From Candidatus Zhuqueibacterota bacterium (GTDB lineage: Bacteria > Zhuqueibacterota > Zhuqueibacteria > Residuimicrobiales > Krinioviventaceae): DNA of 64,000 nt. How positions within the stretch are numbered: position 1 is the first letter of the stretch; each line of letters opens with the position of its first letter. Below the pieces are notes generated by a model, which did not search any database, was not told the DNA's origin, and saw nothing but the letters and a program-made list of their open reading frames with translations. The stretch covers positions 1 through 64,000 of the forward strand of contig JAFGSB010000059.1 in the NCBI GenBank assembly GCA_016934825.1. The letters run 5' to 3'. This document shows positions 25,201 to 35,203 of the stretch, piece after piece. Both the position numbers and the translations under genes were made by a program.

Positions 25201-28122
25201 TTAATACAAAGGAGAATCTTTCATATATATCTTGATCTCGATCCGGCGATTCAAAATTCTGCCGGTGGATTTTTCGTTATCGCCGATGAGGATTACTTCA
25301 CCGGTTAACCGTTCAATCTGCATGGGATTGTATTCGCCAAAGCCTTTGGTCTGGTCCACCCGTTGAATAATGCTGTCATAGTATTCCGGGTGTTTTCGTT
25401 GCATGTAATTTTTGAAAACTTCAAAAAAGCTTCTAGCGCGCCGGTCCGACAGGTTCTCGTTTATAGCAGCGGAGCCTGTGGCGCAGGCATGGCCGCTGAA
25501 GGCGATACGCATGTTTGGATTTTCCAGCAATGTGCTGGCCTGTTCGAATAACTTGTCAAGATAAAAATCGTATAACGGATCGGTTTGCGCGAACTTTAAT
25601 GGTACGGCAATCCGGTTTTCACGAATGATATCCCTTTTGTGCATGACCACGTTTTTGGTTTTGGTCCGGAATGTACGGCCCAGTGTGTCCGTAAACATGA
25701 TATTGTATTCAGCTTCTTTTTCATCCCAGTACAAATCATCCTTATTAACCGGTAGCCATTGAATGTCTTTGTTAATATTACTTCCCGTATTCAGGTTCAA
25801 TGCAATCGTGTCGCGTATTCCTTTACCATAATAGAGGGCAAATGCTTCAAATGCCGGAACGGCATATTTCAACTGCGTTTGGAAGATCAAATGTTTTAAC
25901 AGCGTTTCATTATCGGTATGTTTCAGGGGTAAAAACAGACCTTCCTGTCCCACCGAATCGGATGAAATTTTAACCATACGCCGTTCTTCAAAAATCCATC
26001 TGGCATCATCCGGGTTGGAAGGCACTCTTCTTAACGGCCAGACTTGTCCATCGATGATTTTGATTTGTCCCGGATTCACGCCCCTGTGAATCAGTGTATC
26101 CCGGACAGCCGTGGCCCGCCGGTCCGCGAGGTCGACTATTGCCACTTCGGAATTCGGGTCGGCATATCCCTGAAGCTGTATTTTATACTGCGGATGACGA
26201 ACCAGACGGTCGGCGATAATACTCAAATGCGGGTCAAATTGAGTAAATGTTAAATAATCGGAAGATACGGCCGTACTGTTTTCATTAAAGGTGACCTCCG
26301 TGACGATAGGCATATCAATCACAACGCGCGAGTTTAACAAGGCAATGGCCGTATCCGCTGTGGATATTTGTCCCTTTGGGATCGTATAAACATCCTGCGG
26401 GAAAAGATTATTATCTTCATTCCACTCCGCAAGAACCGAATCGACATCGGCCTGCGCAATTATGATGTGTTTTCCGAGCCATTTGGTATTCCATTCGATT
26501 TGAATTGTTTTTTGTTCTCCGGGCTGCAGAGAATCTATCGTTGCTTTTGATAACAGCCGAGAGGTGGGTTCTTCGGTGTCGCTTTCAACAAGCCTTTCTT
26601 TTAAAACGGCAAGCGAATCGGAAACGGTGACGATGAAATTTTTTCCTGTTCTGTCGCCCTTGTTGTCGATTGTGACCAGCAGGGTACCCTGATATTCATT
26701 CATTGTTATCCATGGATCGTATTCGAACTCTATATTTTCGATATCGATATCCGGCATGGGGACATAAAAACGGGCAATGTGGCGATTATCCTTTTCCGCC
26801 ATTTTGACATGGCGGTCTTTATCAATGGCAAAAACAGTCCAGTAATAATTTCCACCTACTGCGTTGGTAAATAAATATTTCGTTTCTGATAATTTTTCTT
26901 TAACCAGAAAGGCAGAATCCGTCATTACTGTAAATAATTTATCCGGATCCTTTTTATATAAATTTTCCAGGTCGGCCATTTTTAAACTATCCTGATCGAG
27001 CAGCAGAGTATAATAAATATCATCAAAAAGATCGGGATCGGCGGAAGATTCCCAATAAATGGGGACCGTATCGGTTAAAAAAGTATCTATATCCGCGAAT
27101 GTCATAAAACGGAATTTCTCCGGTCCGATAGGATAATCGGATGCGGTTCCCCTATAGGTTCTGGAAAAGAAATCCTGCTCATTAATAGATGCAATATCCA
27201 GCCGCAGAGCATTGTTGCGGCCGGGGAATACATCACCAAGGGAGGTATTTATATCATCCAGCCTGATACTGGCCCCAAAGGATACTTTTTCAAAAAGGTC
27301 GCTGTCAAAATTATAACCGCCGTTAATTGAAAAAGTCCGGTTCACGGTGAATTCGGCGCCAAGACCAAAAGCCCCTTCCTCATCCTTGACTTCCTGATAG
27401 TCCGCAGTTATTAATAACTGTAAACCGGTGTGTGAACCGGTATAAAATGCGACACCCGCCCGCCAGGTTTGCGGCAGAGGAGTGCCTACGGTGTTAAATT
27501 TCAAATCGCTTCCCAACTGGGTGACGGCAAAACCCAAAGAAAATATACCGTATGGGAACAATGAATTACCCATTCCGAACCGCGGCGTTCGGGCCGACAA
27601 CCCGGTATCGAAGGCCCAGCCCGAGGTATCAAACTGATCCAGTTTGTTGCGCAGGTATTTAACGTTTGAACCAAAAGAAACGTAATTGGAAATAAAGGTT
27701 AACGGTTGTCCGATACTCAGTGAGGCAACGAGATCACTTGATGAAGACGTTGGCATCATGTTATCGGTACTGTCGAAATCCGGCATGCCCTGGTATAGTA
27801 TACCCACTGCGAAACGTGTATACCGGCTCCACGGCATCCGAATATTTTGACCATAGATGAAAGATGCGTTGTATATATCGGCAATCCATTTTGTATAGGA
27901 AGCCGACCACTGCCACTCCCGTAAAAAGCCAGTAGCCCCGGGATTGGCATAGATGGCGTGCATGTCCTCGATTACCCCTGTATGTGCGGCAGCCATGGAC
28001 TGAAGCCGCGCACCCGGAAGCATTTTTAAAAAGGCCGAACCGGCTCTGATCTGGGCAAAAAGATTAGAGGCCAAAAGCAACAAAAAGAAAAAAATCAGGT
28101 TTCGAATATCTTTAATTTTCAT
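25201..28122 (-). CDS. PorV/PorQ-like barrel fused to CARDB and two OmpA-like domains
   Basis: 973 residues. Signal peptide 1-23; residues ~25-330 match the PorV/PorQ barrel plan (AGSAFLKMLPGARLQSMAAA, then YANPGATGF). Then a linker, a CARDB-type beta-sandwich (~460-610), a first OmpA-like domain (~635-730; YKIQLQGYADPNS, LADRRATAVRDTL) and a second (~850-965; MRIAFSGHACATG, LSDRRARSFFEVF). OmpA domains bind peptidoglycan, so this could tie an outer-membrane barrel to the wall. PorV is the shuttle of type IX secretion, but this fusion is not a standard T9SS subunit that I know. Two bases separate it from the 1371-residue gene. Confidence 0.8.
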   Translation of the reverse strand: MKIKDIRNLIFFFLLLLASNLFAQIRAGSAFLKMLPGARLQSMAAAHTGVIEDMHAIYANPGATGFLREWQWSASYTKWIADIYNASFIYGQNIRMPWSRYTRFAVGILYQGMPDFDSTDNMMPTSSSSDLVASLSIGQPLTFISNYVSFGSNVKYLRNKLDQFDTSGWAFDTGLSARTPRFGMGNSLFPYGIFSLGFAVTQLGSDLKFNTVGTPLPQTWRAGVAFYTGSHTGLQLLITADYQEVKDEEGAFGLGAEFTVNRTFSINGGYNFDSDLFEKVSFGASIRLDDINTSLGDVFPGRNNALRLDIASINEQDFFSRTYRGTASDYPIGPEKFRFMTFADIDTFLTDTVPIYWESSADPDLFDDIYYTLLLDQDSLKMADLENLYKKDPDKLFTVMTDSAFLVKEKLSETKYLFTNAVGGNYYWTVFAIDKDRHVKMAEKDNRHIARFYVPMPDIDIENIEFEYDPWITMNEYQGTLLVTIDNKGDRTGKNFIVTVSDSLAVLKERLVESDTEEPTSRLLSKATIDSLQPGEQKTIQIEWNTKWLGKHIIIAQADVDSVLAEWNEDNNLFPQDVYTIPKGQISTADTAIALLNSRVVIDMPIVTEVTFNENSTAVSSDYLTFTQFDPHLSIIADRLVRHPQYKIQLQGYADPNSEVAIVDLADRRATAVRDTLIHRGVNPGQIKIIDGQVWPLRRVPSNPDDARWIFEERRMVKISSDSVGQEGLFLPLKHTDNETLLKHLIFQTQLKYAVPAFEAFALYYGKGIRDTIALNLNTGSNINKDIQWLPVNKDDLYWDEKEAEYNIMFTDTLGRTFRTKTKNVVMHKRDIIRENRIAVPLKFAQTDPLYDFYLDKLFEQASTLLENPNMRIAFSGHACATGSAAINENLSDRRARSFFEVFKNYMQRKHPEYYDSIIQRVDQTKGFGEYNPMQIERLTGEVILIGDNEKSTGRILNRRIEIKIYMKDSPLY

Positions 28123-28124
28123 GA

Positions 28125-31100
28125 TTATCTCACAATTATTAATTTCTTCCAGTCTTTAAACTCTCCGGATTGTAATGTGATTAAATAAACGCCGCTTCCG
28201 ACTTTACGGCCGTTTTCCATTATTCCGTTCCACAGGTATGAATTCCAGCCGCCGTTGTAAATATCTTCGGTGAGTTTGGTAATCCGCCGACCGCTGACAT
28301 CATACACATCAAGCCTGGCGAGTCTTCTGTATCCGAGTTTGAAACGAATATCCACATAATCTTCTATATCCGGTTTATAAACATTACGATCCAAAACCAA
28401 ATGATCTCCACTGCGGACAATTAATGTTGCCTGGGCTGTTCCCTCATTGCCCCGGTGGCCGCTGGCCCTTATTTCAAACAGTATTTGATCCTGTTCCGCC
28501 AAACTGACCAGACTGCTATGATTGTACATGTCGTCTATATCGTACCAAATATCCGGTTGCAGGATTTTGTTATTTTCGATAAAATCGTCGGCAAACGTTT
28601 TGATGACCTGCCCATCCGGCCAGTAAATCCACAAATCCCAGTCGGTTACCCTTACCGGCACTTTAACACGCACCAGCGCGCTGTCAGTAACGTCCATTGC
28701 GGTGGGAATAACTTCTATCTCGGGCGTGAACGGCCCCGGGATTTTGACGAAATTATAAACCGAATATATGGAATTGTTGTTTGATTTCCGGCTTTCGGTT
28801 TCATTGTCCGCGCTCACATAAAGCCTGTTAACCAGGGTGTTTGTGCCGACCGGCATGATTTCGGGCACTATGGCTTCATATAATAAAACAATCTCTTCAT
28901 TTGGCGACAGGGTGTCCAGTATCCATACAGAAGAATCAAAGTTTACGGATACCGGCGATGGATGTATTAGATGCACCATTACTGAATCCGGGAAATAATT
29001 GACAATGGAAACATTTTCGGCGGTTTTATTACCGGCATTTTTTATGATTAAATAATGACGATATCTTTCTCCTTCAGCCGCAAATTTCAGGGTATCGCTG
29101 CCGCTCAAAGCAAAAGAGTCGGTGACGGCAAACTGGTCCGGCACAACATCCACGATCTCATCCGGTATTTGTTTTTGCACAACGTAAATCCTGACAGCCG
29201 ATTCATCATTATCCGGAAAAGTGTCCAACGGCGCGGTAATCAAAGCGTTCGCGTTTAGTTCGAACGGCAGGATCGTGAAAGAATCGGGCGTCTGCGCGGT
29301 AAAGGTGACGTTCCACACACCCTGATTATTTAATGTATCAATGTTCCAGAATAACGAATCGTTTTTCAAAACCGGTACTGTTGAAAATTCGGACAATTCA
29401 AGAATGTCCGGAACGATTGTATTCAGGTTAATCAACCCGGCATGATTGGGACCGTTGTTCTTTACCTGAAGACGATATTGAAAAGAATCGCCGGCGACAA
29501 CGGCGGGGAAAGTATTGTTGTTAACAACAATTTGCGTATCGGTAACGGTTGTGAAAGATAGGGCCGCATCGAATTTTTTGTCCGTTACCGGAGGTTTATG
29601 AATGATTTTGATCGTATCGTTATCCGTATTGTTAAGCGCCGTGGAGTCATTTGCGGAAAACAATTCCACGGAAGAATAAAGCCAAGCCCGTGTATCCGGA
29701 ACGTCACCCGACAGCGTTGATGTTACCAGCCATGTACTGTCCTTTGTTGCCGGATAATTGACCAATTTCCAGAACAGGCTGTCGTTCCGCTGCAGGTACG
29801 GGGTAAAATCCGAGAATTTATATGTTACGTCGGCCGGTAATTTTTGGATAACCAGCACCGAATCCGCCATGTTTGGGCCGATGTTTTGCAGGTTAATTTT
29901 ATATTGAAAATCCGAGCCGGGTTTAACCGCGTTCCATTCCCGTCCCTGTTCGGTTACGGAGCTGTCGGTTATTGACGTCAGGTTAACGGCAAGGTCCGTT
30001 TTTGCGGGAAGGGGAGGATATTTCGGAACCACGGCAACCGTATCCCGGTCCGTATTGTTATTTTCCGTTGAGTCGTTTACGGCCGAAAGGTGAACGGATG
30101 AATATAACCATTTGACCGCATCGGGAACACTATCCGGTAATGTTACGGTGACCTGCCAGGAACTGTCGCTGTTTGCATCCAGCTCCTTTATTTCCCACAG
30201 CAGACTGTCCGATATTTGCTGTGGCGGATTATAAGGAGCTTCCTTGAAAACGGCAAAATCCGGTAATTTTTGTACAACCTGTATGATCTGCGCTGGCTGA
30301 TCACCCAGGTTATTTAATTCGATAACATAGTTATATTCATATCCCGGTTTTACCGCGTTCCATTCTTTGTTTTGTATGGTTATCGTGGTATCTGTTTTGG
30401 AGTTCAGGGAAATGGACACATCTGTATTTTTAGGAGGAGGTTCGATTTCAATAACAAATACGGAATCCTGTGCCCCGTTATTACCTGTCAATTTATCCAA
30501 TGACGATTGAACAACGCCGCGATGGCTCAATTTATACGGAAATCCGGGCAGTGAATCCGATACTTGTGCGGAAAAGTTTATTGTAACCGGTGTATCAGTG
30601 GTGATAGAATTAAAAGTCCAGAATAATGTGTCTCCTATTGTCAAAGAGGGGTTAATATTAAAAGTTGATAATGATACTGAATCCGGTATCAATGTCCACA
30701 ATGTCACGTCCGTGGCCGGATCAGGCCCGTTGTTTTGTACATTGAGTTGGAGGGAATAGGTTTCTCCGCACAACACGACTTTTTCTGTTTTACCGTTAAT
30801 GACCGCAGAATTCTCTGTTTCCGCCAGCAGGGATAACGCCAGATCGGCTGCCGGAGGCCTTTTTGCCACACGGACCGTATCGGAATCGGTATTGTTTTGC
30901 GGCAGCGTATCGTTATCCGCGGTTACAAATCCCTTGGAAATAATCATACTGTCCGGAGAAACAATGTTTTTCTTTACTTTGACTTTAATGGGGATAACTT
31001 TTTGTTCATACGGTAAAAACTGATCGTATGTCCAGGCCAGAGAATCGCCCTGCTGGTATTGCGCAACAAGCGGCGTGTATTGAAGAGTTAACAGTTCGGA

Positions 31101-32240
31101 CAGTTTCCCCGAAACAATCACATTTTTAGCCGTGTCCGCAGTAAGATTGATTACAGTTAGGCTGTAATCAAAAGTTTCATCGGTAAACGCAAATTTTATC
31201 GTATCACCGTTAACCGTAATGAGCGAATCTGTAAGTGAAAAGAGGAATGTTTTTAAATCGGCCATTTCCTGCGGCGGATCACCGGAGGAATCGGCCAGCG
31301 CCCAGAATGAAGGAGTGGTAACATTATTGGTCGAATCAATATCGTTTGGGGCGGTTAATTTTGCCGGCAAATCCAATAACGTATAACCTTTAGGCATTTT
31401 GGGCGGTAATTTACCGACGATGGATACCGTAAAAGAGTCTTTGGGCGCAAGTCGCGGCACGTCCCAGAGATATCTGTTATGATTTGTATCTTTGGGAGCG
31501 GTGGAAAAAGAAATGGGGATCAATGAATCCGGCAGTGTGCCGGTCAGCTTTGCAAAACGGATATCGTTCAGATAGTTATTATGAACCCGGAGAGTTATAG
31601 TGACTTCTTCACCGGGGTAGGCAACCTGTCGCCGATCGTTGTTATATAATTTAATCCGGGGAGTAATTACCCTTGAATTTAACAGACCATCGACCAGCGG
31701 TTCGGCAATAACATTTAAACTGTCCTGAATATAAACACTTTCGGCCTGTGAATGCTGGGTCGTACCGCCCATCGGCGGATTTAGAAATTGGGGATAATCC
31801 TTATAAATTTCGGCATAATGATGTAATCTAATAATACTGATGCCCTGTTTAAAATAAAACAATCCCGCATCCTCAAACAGGGGTTTTGTGACGCCGGGAA
31901 TATCGGGTACAACTTTATAAGGCCCGGCATTCGAATCGACCGGTGTGCTGACGGTTCCGTCTTCATTATGAACGGTTAAAAAATAACTTTCATTCAGCTG
32001 CTCATCACCGCTGTCGTGAACCATATTCGGATACAGCCGGTAATAACCGGGGTACTGAATCTCAACAGGCGCCATATCCGCAACCATCTGCTCGGGCCCT
32101 TTGTCAATCCTAACCCCGACATAAGCGTTGAGTAAAAAATCTTCTATGGGCTGGGATTGCGGGAAAACAAAAACCGGAAAAAGAAAAAGGACAACACAAA
32201 AAAAATAAAAACAATGTTTGAAAGAAGCTGACTTTTTCAT
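28125..32240 (-). CDS. Giant surface protein with DUF11/CARDB repeats and sorting tail
   Basis: 1371 residues: signal peptide ~1-28, an N-terminal ~170-residue unknown region, then about eight ~120-residue DUF11/CARDB-like beta-sandwiches with recurrent phrases such as YQLRVKNNGPN, D-SLFW and SVELFSANDST, alternating with 'NNTDNDT' joints. The C-terminus (VLDRNVYKPDIEDYVDIRF ... GWNSYLWNG ... SGVYLITLQ) is the FlgD-like sorting domain. It leads a two-gene operon with the PorV-OmpA fusion; the two probably interact at the cell surface (inference). Neighbouring repeats are similar enough to suggest internal duplication. Confidence 0.82.
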   Translation of the reverse strand: MKKSASFKHCFYFFCVVLFLFPVFVFPQSQPIEDFLLNAYVGVRIDKGPEQMVADMAPVEIQYPGYYRLYPNMVHDSGDEQLNESYFLTVHNEDGTVSTPVDSNAGPYKVVPDIPGVTKPLFEDAGLFYFKQGISIIRLHHYAEIYKDYPQFLNPPMGGTTQHSQAESVYIQDSLNVIAEPLVDGLLNSRVITPRIKLYNNDRRQVAYPGEEVTITLRVHNNYLNDIRFAKLTGTLPDSLIPISFSTAPKDTNHNRYLWDVPRLAPKDSFTVSIVGKLPPKMPKGYTLLDLPAKLTAPNDIDSTNNVTTPSFWALADSSGDPPQEMADLKTFLFSLTDSLITVNGDTIKFAFTDETFDYSLTVINLTADTAKNVIVSGKLSELLTLQYTPLVAQYQQGDSLAWTYDQFLPYEQKVIPIKVKVKKNIVSPDSMIISKGFVTADNDTLPQNNTDSDTVRVAKRPPAADLALSLLAETENSAVINGKTEKVVLCGETYSLQLNVQNNGPDPATDVTLWTLIPDSVSLSTFNINPSLTIGDTLFWTFNSITTDTPVTINFSAQVSDSLPGFPYKLSHRGVVQSSLDKLTGNNGAQDSVFVIEIEPPPKNTDVSISLNSKTDTTITIQNKEWNAVKPGYEYNYVIELNNLGDQPAQIIQVVQKLPDFAVFKEAPYNPPQQISDSLLWEIKELDANSDSSWQVTVTLPDSVPDAVKWLYSSVHLSAVNDSTENNNTDRDTVAVVPKYPPLPAKTDLAVNLTSITDSSVTEQGREWNAVKPGSDFQYKINLQNIGPNMADSVLVIQKLPADVTYKFSDFTPYLQRNDSLFWKLVNYPATKDSTWLVTSTLSGDVPDTRAWLYSSVELFSANDSTALNNTDNDTIKIIHKPPVTDKKFDAALSFTTVTDTQIVVNNNTFPAVVAGDSFQYRLQVKNNGPNHAGLINLNTIVPDILELSEFSTVPVLKNDSLFWNIDTLNNQGVWNVTFTAQTPDSFTILPFELNANALITAPLDTFPDNDESAVRIYVVQKQIPDEIVDVVPDQFAVTDSFALSGSDTLKFAAEGERYRHYLIIKNAGNKTAENVSIVNYFPDSVMVHLIHPSPVSVNFDSSVWILDTLSPNEEIVLLYEAIVPEIMPVGTNTLVNRLYVSADNETESRKSNNNSIYSVYNFVKIPGPFTPEIEVIPTAMDVTDSALVRVKVPVRVTDWDLWIYWPDGQVIKTFADDFIENNKILQPDIWYDIDDMYNHSSLVSLAEQDQILFEIRASGHRGNEGTAQATLIVRSGDHLVLDRNVYKPDIEDYVDIRFKLGYRRLARLDVYDVSGRRITKLTEDIYNGGWNSYLWNGIMENGRKVGSGVYLITLQSGEFKDWKKLIIVR

Positions 32241-32364
32241 TTTTAATCCATTGATTACTCTTTGATTAAATGATTTAATTGAGGGAAATATATTATTATT
32301 AACATAAAATTTTGTGTAAAATGCAATGAAAAAATAAAGTTTTTTTCTTATTAAGGAATATGTT

Positions 32365-33801
32365 TTATGAGTTTATGTTAATTTTTTTATGATTTATTGA
32401 ACTCAACAGAGCAACAACTTCTATGTGCGCCGTGTGGGGAAACATATCAACCGGCTGTATTTTGATTAAATTATAATCCGTCTGACAAAGAACATTCAAA
32501 TCCCGTGCCAGGGTTGCGGGATTACATGACACATGAACAATTTTTTTCGGTTTTAAATCGAGAATTGCCTGCACAGTTTTGGGATGCATGCCGCTGCGCG
32601 GCGGATCAATGATTATCAAATCGGGTTTGCCGTACTGTGTGATTATTTTTTCCGTATCCCGCAACTCGTCTTTTAAATCACCCAAAACGAAACGACAATT
32701 TGTAATATGATTCAATTTGCAGTTATTGCCGGCATCGGCAACGGCCGAACTGACCGATTCAAATCCGACAACCTGCTTCACATGCTCACTGATATATATC
32801 GAAATCGTTCCGGCGCCGCAATACAGATCATAGACGTTTTCGTTCCCGTCCAATTCGGCAAAGTCGATGACGGTATCATATAATCGTTCGGCCTGTTTTG
32901 TATTCGTCTGGAAAAAGGAATTGCCGGAGATCTCGAAACGGTATTTCCCGAGCTTTTCGAATACTGTTTTTCGGCCAAACAAGAGATGTTCTTTTTCACT
33001 AAAGGCGACATTTGCCTTGCTGGTGGTTGTGCTCATTAACAGACTGGTAATATGGGGAAATTTGCCGGGTAATTCTTTTTTCAGCATTTCGGCAATATTT
33101 TTGTTATAATCCCAGGTTACAATATTTACCATAAAATCACCGGTGTTTTTGCATACTCGCACCACCAGGAACCGCCAGAACCCGCTATGGTCTCTGGTAC
33201 TGTAAACCGGCAGACCGCTTTCTTTTGCCAGGGTTCTGACGGATTCCAGGATCTCTGTCACAACCGGTTCGACAAGAAGGCATTCCTGCAGGTTTATCAC
33301 TTTTTCATAAAATCCTTTGGCGTGCATGCCAAGGAAATGACCGTCACGTTCGGGTTTTTCGCCGCGGTTAATTTCTTCGCTGTTGAGCCAGCGTTCCCGG
33401 GAAAAAGAAAATTCCATTTTATTCCGGTAATGAAATACGTGCGAAACCGGAATGATGGGTAACATTTGAAAACTATCGAAACCCCCGATTCTTTTCAGGA
33501 TATCGAATACCTGTTCTTCTTTGGCCTTGATTTGGTTTTTATAGTCAAAATGTTGAAGCGAACAGCCCCCGCATTCATAAAAATGTTTACATTTCGGTTC
33601 CGTAAACAAATTCGATTGTTCAATGACTTTAATTATTTTAGCTTCACAAAATTTTTTCTTTTTTTGCGTGATCCTTGCCAGGACTTTTTGTCCGGGGATG
33701 GCGCCTTCAACAAAACAAACCAGATCATTTATTCGTGCTATTCCTTTAGCACCAAAAGCAAGGGATTCAATGTCAATCTCAATTTCGTCTCTTTTTTTAA
33801 T
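32365..33801 (-). CDS. RlmD/RumA-type uracil-5 RNA methyltransferase with ATT start
   Basis: 478 residues from a proposed ATT start. Residues 5-62 are a complete TRAM domain (EIEIDIESLAFGAKGIAR, then VEGAIPGQKVLARIT); Cys71, Cys77, Cys80 and Cys174 are the 4Fe-4S ligands; the SAM fold has YDLYCGAGTISIYI, DPPRSGMHP and the catalytic VSCNPATLARDL. It makes 5-methyluridine in 23S rRNA. The only ATG/GTG/TTG start in frame is TTG 33609, which would cut off the TRAM domain. The frame is open back to 33849 with no standard start; ATT at 33801 has AAGGG seven bases upstream and gives a typical N-terminus, like the ATT of infC. Confidence 0.83.
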   Translation of the reverse strand: MKKRDEIEIDIESLAFGAKGIARINDLVCFVEGAIPGQKVLARITQKKKKFCEAKIIKVIEQSNLFTEPKCKHFYECGGCSLQHFDYKNQIKAKEEQVFDILKRIGGFDSFQMLPIIPVSHVFHYRNKMEFSFSRERWLNSEEINRGEKPERDGHFLGMHAKGFYEKVINLQECLLVEPVVTEILESVRTLAKESGLPVYSTRDHSGFWRFLVVRVCKNTGDFMVNIVTWDYNKNIAEMLKKELPGKFPHITSLLMSTTTSKANVAFSEKEHLLFGRKTVFEKLGKYRFEISGNSFFQTNTKQAERLYDTVIDFAELDGNENVYDLYCGAGTISIYISEHVKQVVGFESVSSAVADAGNNCKLNHITNCRFVLGDLKDELRDTEKIITQYGKPDLIIIDPPRSGMHPKTVQAILDLKPKKIVHVSCNPATLARDLNVLCQTDYNLIKIQPVDMFPHTAHIEVVALLSSINHKKININS

Positions 33802-33842
33802 ACCTTTACCCTTAAATATTTTTTTATCGGAACACCTTACTT

Positions 33843-34391
33843 TTATTCAATTAATCTTTTTGCGCCTAAATACTGGTTTCTGTAGGGAACGTCGGTCAGT
33901 TTCGATATGATGACGCCTTCAGATTCTGAAGCATGCACAAAATTCCCTTTTGTCAGATAAAAACCCACATGGGTTGGTTTTTTCCCCTCCCCGTTATTGA
34001 AAAAGACAAGATCGCCAAATTTAATCTGTTTGACTGATACGATTCTGCCTGTTTGAGATAACTGCTGGGTACTGTGCGGAAGGTCCAAATTGGCCGCGCG
34101 TTTATATAATGTTGATATTAAACCGGAACAGTCCGTCCCGGCCGGTGATGCACCGCCCCACACATAGGGCGCGCCAAGAAAGGTCTTAATCTCTGCTAAA
34201 AATTTTTGATAAAGGACTTTGTTCATCACAACAGAAGTGTTTGTTTTTTGATTTTGATCGGGTTGAACCTCGGCGGGAGAAGTTTTATCCGGAATCTGTC
34301 CTTCAGGGTAACGGGGGACCAGTTTTATCCCGCACCCGGAGATTATTGTTATCATCATTATTATAAACAGAAAAAAAGTAGTCTTTTTCAA
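33843..34391 (-). CDS. NlpC/P60 cell-wall peptidase lipoprotein
   Basis: 182 residues. Lipoprotein signal with lipobox IISGC (Cys20), then a ~45-residue linker and an NlpC/P60 domain with catalytic Cys88 (GTDCSGL), His141 (THVGFY) and His153 (FVHAS). Members cut the D-Glu-diaminopimelate bond of peptidoglycan stem peptides, here from a membrane-anchored periplasmic position. Ends 41 bases before the proposed ATT start of the RNA methyltransferase. Confidence 0.92.
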   Translation of the reverse strand: MKKTTFFLFIIMMITIISGCGIKLVPRYPEGQIPDKTSPAEVQPDQNQKTNTSVVMNKVLYQKFLAEIKTFLGAPYVWGGASPAGTDCSGLISTLYKRAANLDLPHSTQQLSQTGRIVSVKQIKFGDLVFFNNGEGKKPTHVGFYLTKGNFVHASESEGVIISKLTDVPYRNQYLGAKRLIE

Positions 34392-34690
34392 GTTACAATC
34401 CTTTTTATTTGTATTTATTCACACCGATGTCCGGTTATCGGATACCGGTACCTGGTCAGACTTACAAGTTCAATAATATATAAGGTTATGAGTTTCGTCA
34501 CCGGATTATACCGGGCACCGATATTTAATCTATAAAAATAGTTTAATACTTTTTAAGTAGCAAGAAAAATCTGAGTTTTAATTTTTCACTTGACTTTTGC
34601 ACGCCTTAAAATTAAATTTAACTGTCTTTAAATTAACAACTTGGAAGTTTTGGTTTATTCATCTGTATTTTTATATTTTGGTAAATAAAT
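34392..34690. promoter_or_regulatory. Divergent intergenic region with possible sigma-70 promoter
   Basis: 299 bases between the leftward NlpC gene and the rightward small membrane protein. TTGACT at 34590-34595 and TAAATT at 34613-34618 (17-base spacer) could be a vegetative promoter for the right-hand gene. Nothing else is evident. Confidence 0.35.
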
Positions 34691-35074
34691 ATGGCCGAAT
34701 CAACAAAAGGAACAGAATTTCGGATAGTTTTCGTATTTATTATTCTTGCAGCAGCCTATTTCGGATATCAAAAATATTTCAAGCCGGCGGGGATCAATTC
34801 CCATAACAGCCAAATTATTTATGATACCGATCCGAAAAATGACAAATTTATAAAGGGACAATTAACTTCCCAACAACTCTTACAATTGGATAAAATTTTG
34901 GAATTGGAAGAATCACAGGGAGGCATGCGGCTTTCCGTTAAGGATTTGAAAAGAACAGCCAAAGATGACAGAGCCTTATACGAAGCATATACCAGATGGA
35001 GAAAATGCAAGGATATGATGAGATCAAAACATCGTACAATATATCCGGGCGACAGAAAAAATTTATTAAAGTAA
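34691..35074 (+). CDS. Small membrane-anchored protein, unknown
   Basis: 127 residues: short polar N-terminus, one membrane helix (~12-28), then a charged, helix-prone soluble part with a Lys/Arg-rich C-terminal third. Not recognised. The weak ribosome site (TTGG before ATAAATATG) and isolated position lower certainty, but a terminator directly follows it and base composition is coding-like. Confidence 0.6.
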   Translation: MAESTKGTEFRIVFVFIILAAAYFGYQKYFKPAGINSHNSQIIYDTDPKNDKFIKGQLTSQQLLQLDKILELEESQGGMRLSVKDLKRTAKDDRALYEAYTRWRKCKDMMRSKHRTIYPGDRKNLLK

Positions 35075-35119
35075 CAAAATTGGATAAACAAAACATGTAT
35101 TAAAAGTTATATAAAGAAC

Positions 35120-35144
35120 AACCCGATTTCTTTCGGGTTTTTTT
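35120..35144 (+). terminator. Rho-independent terminator
   Basis: AACCCGA (35120-35126) pairs with TCGGGTT (35133-35139), followed by a T-run to 35144. It ends the small membrane-protein gene. A second short hairpin, TTCCCT-GAA-AGGGAA, follows at 35147-35161. Confidence 0.8.
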
Positions 35145-35203
35145 GTTTCCCTGAAAGGGAACCCGTTAAAATGGATTGGTTGAAATTATAACATGAAAAA
35201 AAC

